DNA of 64,000 nt, taken from positions 97,537 to 161,536 of the forward strand of contig JAKSYS010000049.1 of NCBI GenBank assembly GCA_022925895.1, given 5' to 3'. This document shows, piece after piece, positions 60,746 through 64,000 of this stretch. Position 1 is the first letter of the stretch; each line of letters starts with the position of its first letter. The translations under genes and the position numbers were made by a program. Below the pieces are notes generated by a model. The model was not told the DNA's origin, searched no databases, and was given only the letters and a program-made list of their open reading frames with translations. The stretch is from Fragilaria crotonensis (Eukaryota; Bacillariophyta; Fragilariophyceae; Fragilariales; Fragilariaceae).

Positions 60746-61165
60746 GTGCAAATATGTGCAGTATTCACGAAAAGGTAAGTGGCACTAAAAATGAATTATT
60801 TCGACAATTGTGAGAAGAGTGAGGAGCGACACGAGGTGAGAGGTCTGATAGATGGGGAGTGTTCCTTTGGAACAATGAGGAACACTCCTCGTTTCTCGGA
60901 GACGTCGTTTCGTGCCGCGGTGTGGTCGTCGGTACACGAGGCGTTGAGTCTCGTTTGAAAATGATTGTTCAATCTCATGGGATGAGATGAACATGAAATT
61001 CAAATCGACAAGAGTTTTGATTCCAGTCGTGCAGTGTCGCACTGGTTACTGGAGCACGGATGTAACGTTTTACTGTGCACACGGGCGACAGTTAGGGATA
61101 GGGATACATGTAAAAATATATAGGGCGATACTGGAAGTCTGTCAGTAGCTTCACCTGGAACGTCC
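60746..61165 (-). promoter_or_regulatory. 5' leader/promoter of the second related element
   Basis: Non-coding. Contains a hairpin-forming stretch around GGGAGTGTTCCTTTGGAAC (about 60856) and a TATA-like CCTATATATTTTT on the minus strand at about 61112-61124. That precedes GACAGACTTCCAGTA read on the minus strand. Layout corresponds to 6209-6560. Confidence 0.4.
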
Positions 61166-61169
61166 GTAA

Positions 61170-64000
61170 AATAATGATTGAACACACATGCGAAGAAAGC
61201 TAAATTTCTCTTAGTGGGAACATTGTGCTCCAGTGTGCACTGTGCACTGTGCACCATGTGGGAATTGATTTACAATTTACGTCGTACCGGATGTCACTGT
61301 GTGGCGTGGCATGTCCGAAGATCGGGAAAGGACGGGCAGTCGCCATCAGACAGACGAACACGAGACACAGACAGACGAACACCACGACACAACACAACAC
61401 AAGATACGAATTGCTCACAATCCGAACGAACTCGAATCGACAAAGACACTACTCTAGTTAATCTGGCCTCTCCCCCGACCCGACTTGAACCACAGACGCA
61501 ATGGAGGGGTCAGACGACGCTCGCTCACCGATGACGATGACCTTGACGTGGTTGGACGTTTTCAGGAAGCTCGACCAGTGGGAGGTCGTCGAAAAGCTCA
61601 GCGCTTTGAATTCGAAGACGAACTCGGTCAGTACAAATTCTACAGGATTCGTACACTTGTGCTCTCCGGAAGTCGCCTTATGGTAAACACGCACGGAGTC
61701 ATCCGACTCTTTCACCACTTCCACCACGACGCTGACGATGGACTCAACGACGGGACGAACGCCCTTTGGGCACTGATGGGGGCTGGCGGCTTCGCCGCCG
61801 CCATGGCGGTCGACACGAAACAGGTCGTAGAGCGACACATCGGAACGCCTTTTGATTGGTCGAGGATGCTCTCGTGGAATTCTACGTCGGACGTACTGGC
61901 GGCGATCAATGAATCTCTGACGACACGTGCCCAGGTGTCAGGCGTCAGCACCGGAGCCACGCGCGAAGCCGAGCCAGCCGGCACCCTGCCGACTGCAACC
62001 AGAGGACGACCGAAGAAAGGAAGCGGAACGAAGCACCGGGCGAAGCCAAGCAAGCCAGTCGAAGCGAGCGAGGACGACACAGACGACGTCACGGTCGTCG
62101 GGTTCACGATGAAGCCCACCGTCCCGGTGCCGGCCTTCATCGCAGCCGCCATCATGGACACTTACGTCACCGCGCCAGAGGAGCTCGCCCTACTGATCGT
62201 CAACGCCATTAAACAGAGAGCGAGCGAGGACCCAGACCCGTCCAGAGCAACCATCCGCGCGGAGGCAGCCTCTTACATCCGCGGTGGGTCCTCAGCGTAG
62301 CGGTAAACTCGAGGAGGACCCCGACCGACAAAGCGAGGGGTGGCGGCATCAAACGCATACTCAAACGATCGGACGAATGGGCGAAATCGCTACACCTCAA
62401 GCATCTGGCGGTCAGAGCTAGGAGCCTCATTCGGACGGACGACCATGCCAGCACGCCAGGACGCACAGAGGACGCCATTCGAAACCTGTCAACGTTACTG
62501 GAGCGACAGGCAAACGCAGCGACCTCGTCCCCCAAACGTCGAAGACAGGCTTTGACTCTTTCCCGCCGTCGACGAAAGCGAATGGTCCTTTTGTGTCGAA
62601 AGGGACGACAGGATGATTCGCAGCCGCCCGGTCCAGTCTTTCTCGGACATCCTGACGCTTTAGCAACGTGGCCTACGTACAAAACCACATCCACCACTTC
62701 TTGAGGAACACCAAAGGTCGAGACGCGTTCATTCCCATGGGCTTCTGCGCCGCAATCCGCACCGCTTCTTTCACGGCCGACACACCTGACCGGCCAGGGG
62801 CCTTCAGCCTCTTCTGTTGCGGTCCCCAGACGTTCGCCCGAGCAGCAGCGATCGGGCGAGAAGCCTCTGATCACGCCAGCACCCTGTGCAAATGCAACTC
62901 AAGACGACCGACCACGGGCTTCTCGGAGAAGGACATCAAGAGCATGACGAACTCAACTTCACGGTGCCGAAAGATTTTCACGAACTCGCGCGGCTTATCG
63001 AGAACATGAGCGGAGTGCTGGAGCTCCTTTTCGGAGCCAATTCCCCGCTCACACACATGTTGGACGAGTGGAGCCGTTTCCTGACCAGGGCGGTCGGCTC
63101 CACACTGGCGACGCTCCGCCAGCTAGCGCACGCTGACCCTCAGCCGCGTGCAGGTTAGGTTGGTTCATCGAAAACGCATGCAACAATACCTAGTTCTCTG
63201 CGCTGGAGTCGAACACGAGGACGAGATCCCAGCACTCCTAGAATTCAGGTCCACCGGCAGCAGTTGGAGGACGCGCTTTGTCTTCCCGGCCTGCGCCTCA
63301 AGGAGCGGCTGGGGCGTGGAGTCGACCAAAGGGCGACTCGCAGCCTGAAGCCGCCGCTAGCTGAGCCGGACGTCGGGCAACCGCGGACGCAGTCACAAAC
63401 CCACAGCAGGACCTTTTTCCCGAGAGACGAACGACACTTGGCAGGTGTTTCGATCACGTCCGAAGTGGACCGATCCTCCGAACATGTGCGGCAAATGCAA
63501 ACGGGAAGTGCGTCAAGAGCTGTTTCTGAGCGCCTCGCGACGTCGCCCTCACGACCGAACAGACGACCGCCGTACGAGCGTGATAGCAGTGCCGGCGCAT
63601 GCGCCGCCCTCCGACGACGCCGCCCAGCAAACAAAATTAGGACCCTCTGCATCTGCTTACTTCAGCCCGCCTTTCGTCGACAGCCGTCGCAATGGGCGTT
63701 CGACCAGGAACGGTCGACGGCCGAGTTCCACAACAGACGCCACGTAGGACGCCCCGGACTTTATCGAATCTGCCGCCAGAGTCCCGCGGGAACCCACGCG
63801 CACGAACCTTCTCGCCCCGCCATGTCGCTGACGCCCATCTCTCGCCAGCCCGCGACGACCCGTCACGAAACGAAGTCAGGCCTGGAGCGCACGCCCGCCC
63901 TCGACTCGCCACCGACCGACCACTCCGTGGCGCGCGCATTGTCGCCCGGAGACGCCCAATACGACGCGCCGACATCAGCCCTCGCAGACACGCCACGCCC
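61170..64000 (+). mobile_element. GC-rich plus-strand element relic, cut by window edge
   Basis: From about 61300 the composition shifts to GC-rich with heavy Arg/Pro/Ser/Thr coding on the plus strand, unlike the rest of the window. Coding-like text continues through 61501-62300, 62305-62660, 62668-62940, 62930-63158 and 63200-63744, but the frame changes between pieces. A CxxC pair (MCGKCKREVRQELF, about 63484) appears near the end. Likely the Gag-like region of another retroelement; no pol motif is in the window. Confidence 0.4.
61485..62300 (+). CDS. Unknown element protein with AT-hook-like motif
   Basis: The frame to 62300 has no ATG at its head; ATG 61501 (MEGSDDARS) lies in another frame and would join with a one-base change near 61525. 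The first 110 residues form a mixed domain (RFEFEDELGQYKFYRIRTLV, LWALMGAGGFAAAMAVDTK). A basic stretch with RGRPKKGSGTKHR follows, with the GRP core of an AT-hook. Last comes an Ala-rich helical end. No known family. Confidence 0.35.
   Translation: MNHRRNGGVRRRSLTDDDDLDVVGRFQEARPVGGRRKAQRFEFEDELGQYKFYRIRTLVLSGSRLMVNTHGVIRLFHHFHHDADDGLNDGTNALWALMGAGGFAAAMAVDTKQVVERHIGTPFDWSRMLSWNSTSDVLAAINESLTTRAQVSGVSTGATREAEPAGTLPTATRGRPKKGSGTKHRAKPSKPVEASEDDTDDVTVVGFTMKPTVPVPAFIAAAIMDTYVTAPEELALLIVNAIKQRASEDPDPSRATIRAEAASYIRGGSSA

Overview
The window is nuclear DNA of a eukaryote. It has spliceosomal introns (a clean GTAAGT..TAG intron in glucose-6-phosphate isomerase and a GTACGT..CAG intron in SmD3), eukaryote-only proteins (SmD3, URB2, a CABIN1/Hir3-like HIRA-complex subunit, a CNNM transporter, a RecQ4-like helicase) and many eukaryotic mobile elements. 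Compact genes, few and short introns, and spacers rich in GTAC/TACTGTAC words suggest a stramenopile alga, most likely a diatom. That assignment is inference, not proof.

Layout. 1-6560: minus-strand retrotransposon-like element running off the left edge (Gag-like ORF, a long acidic ORF, and a protein with a PCNA-binding motif). 6561-9195: spacer with a MITE copy. 9196-13644: URB2-like ribosome-biogenesis gene (+). 15211-20709: TAA-flanked terminal-inverted-repeat (TIR) element holding a 2.37 kb tandem duplication. 20834-33002: a second TAA-flanked TIR element of 12.2 kb. It carries a Plavaka/CACTA-like transposase, a roughly 1,640-residue GNAT + Ulp1-like + papain-like fusion, and a spliced accessory gene. 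33417-48100: host genes CNNM (+), RecQ4-like (-) and CABIN1-like (-), with a palindromic 21-bp minisatellite between the last two. 48101-54778: MITE, a small unknown gene, SmD3 (+), and relics of a PDH-complex E2 gene and a GH3 glycosidase. 54779-56510: PGI (+). 56610-60167: decayed DDE element with TA target duplication in the PGI 3' flank. 60212-61165: 5' end of an element related to the one at the left edge. 61170-64000: GC-rich plus-strand element relic.

The host genes are unlinked housekeeping functions: pre-60S ribosome assembly, metal transport, DNA replication/repair, histone H3.3 deposition, splicing and glycolysis. More than half of the window is mobile DNA.

A technical caution matters for reading it. 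Many frame breaks, in both host genes and elements, disappear if one base is added to a short homopolymer. Five consecutive run-length differences between the two tandem copies all go the same way. Some apparent pseudogenes may therefore be consensus errors; others (E2, GH3, the 56.6-60.2 kb transposase) look truly decayed.
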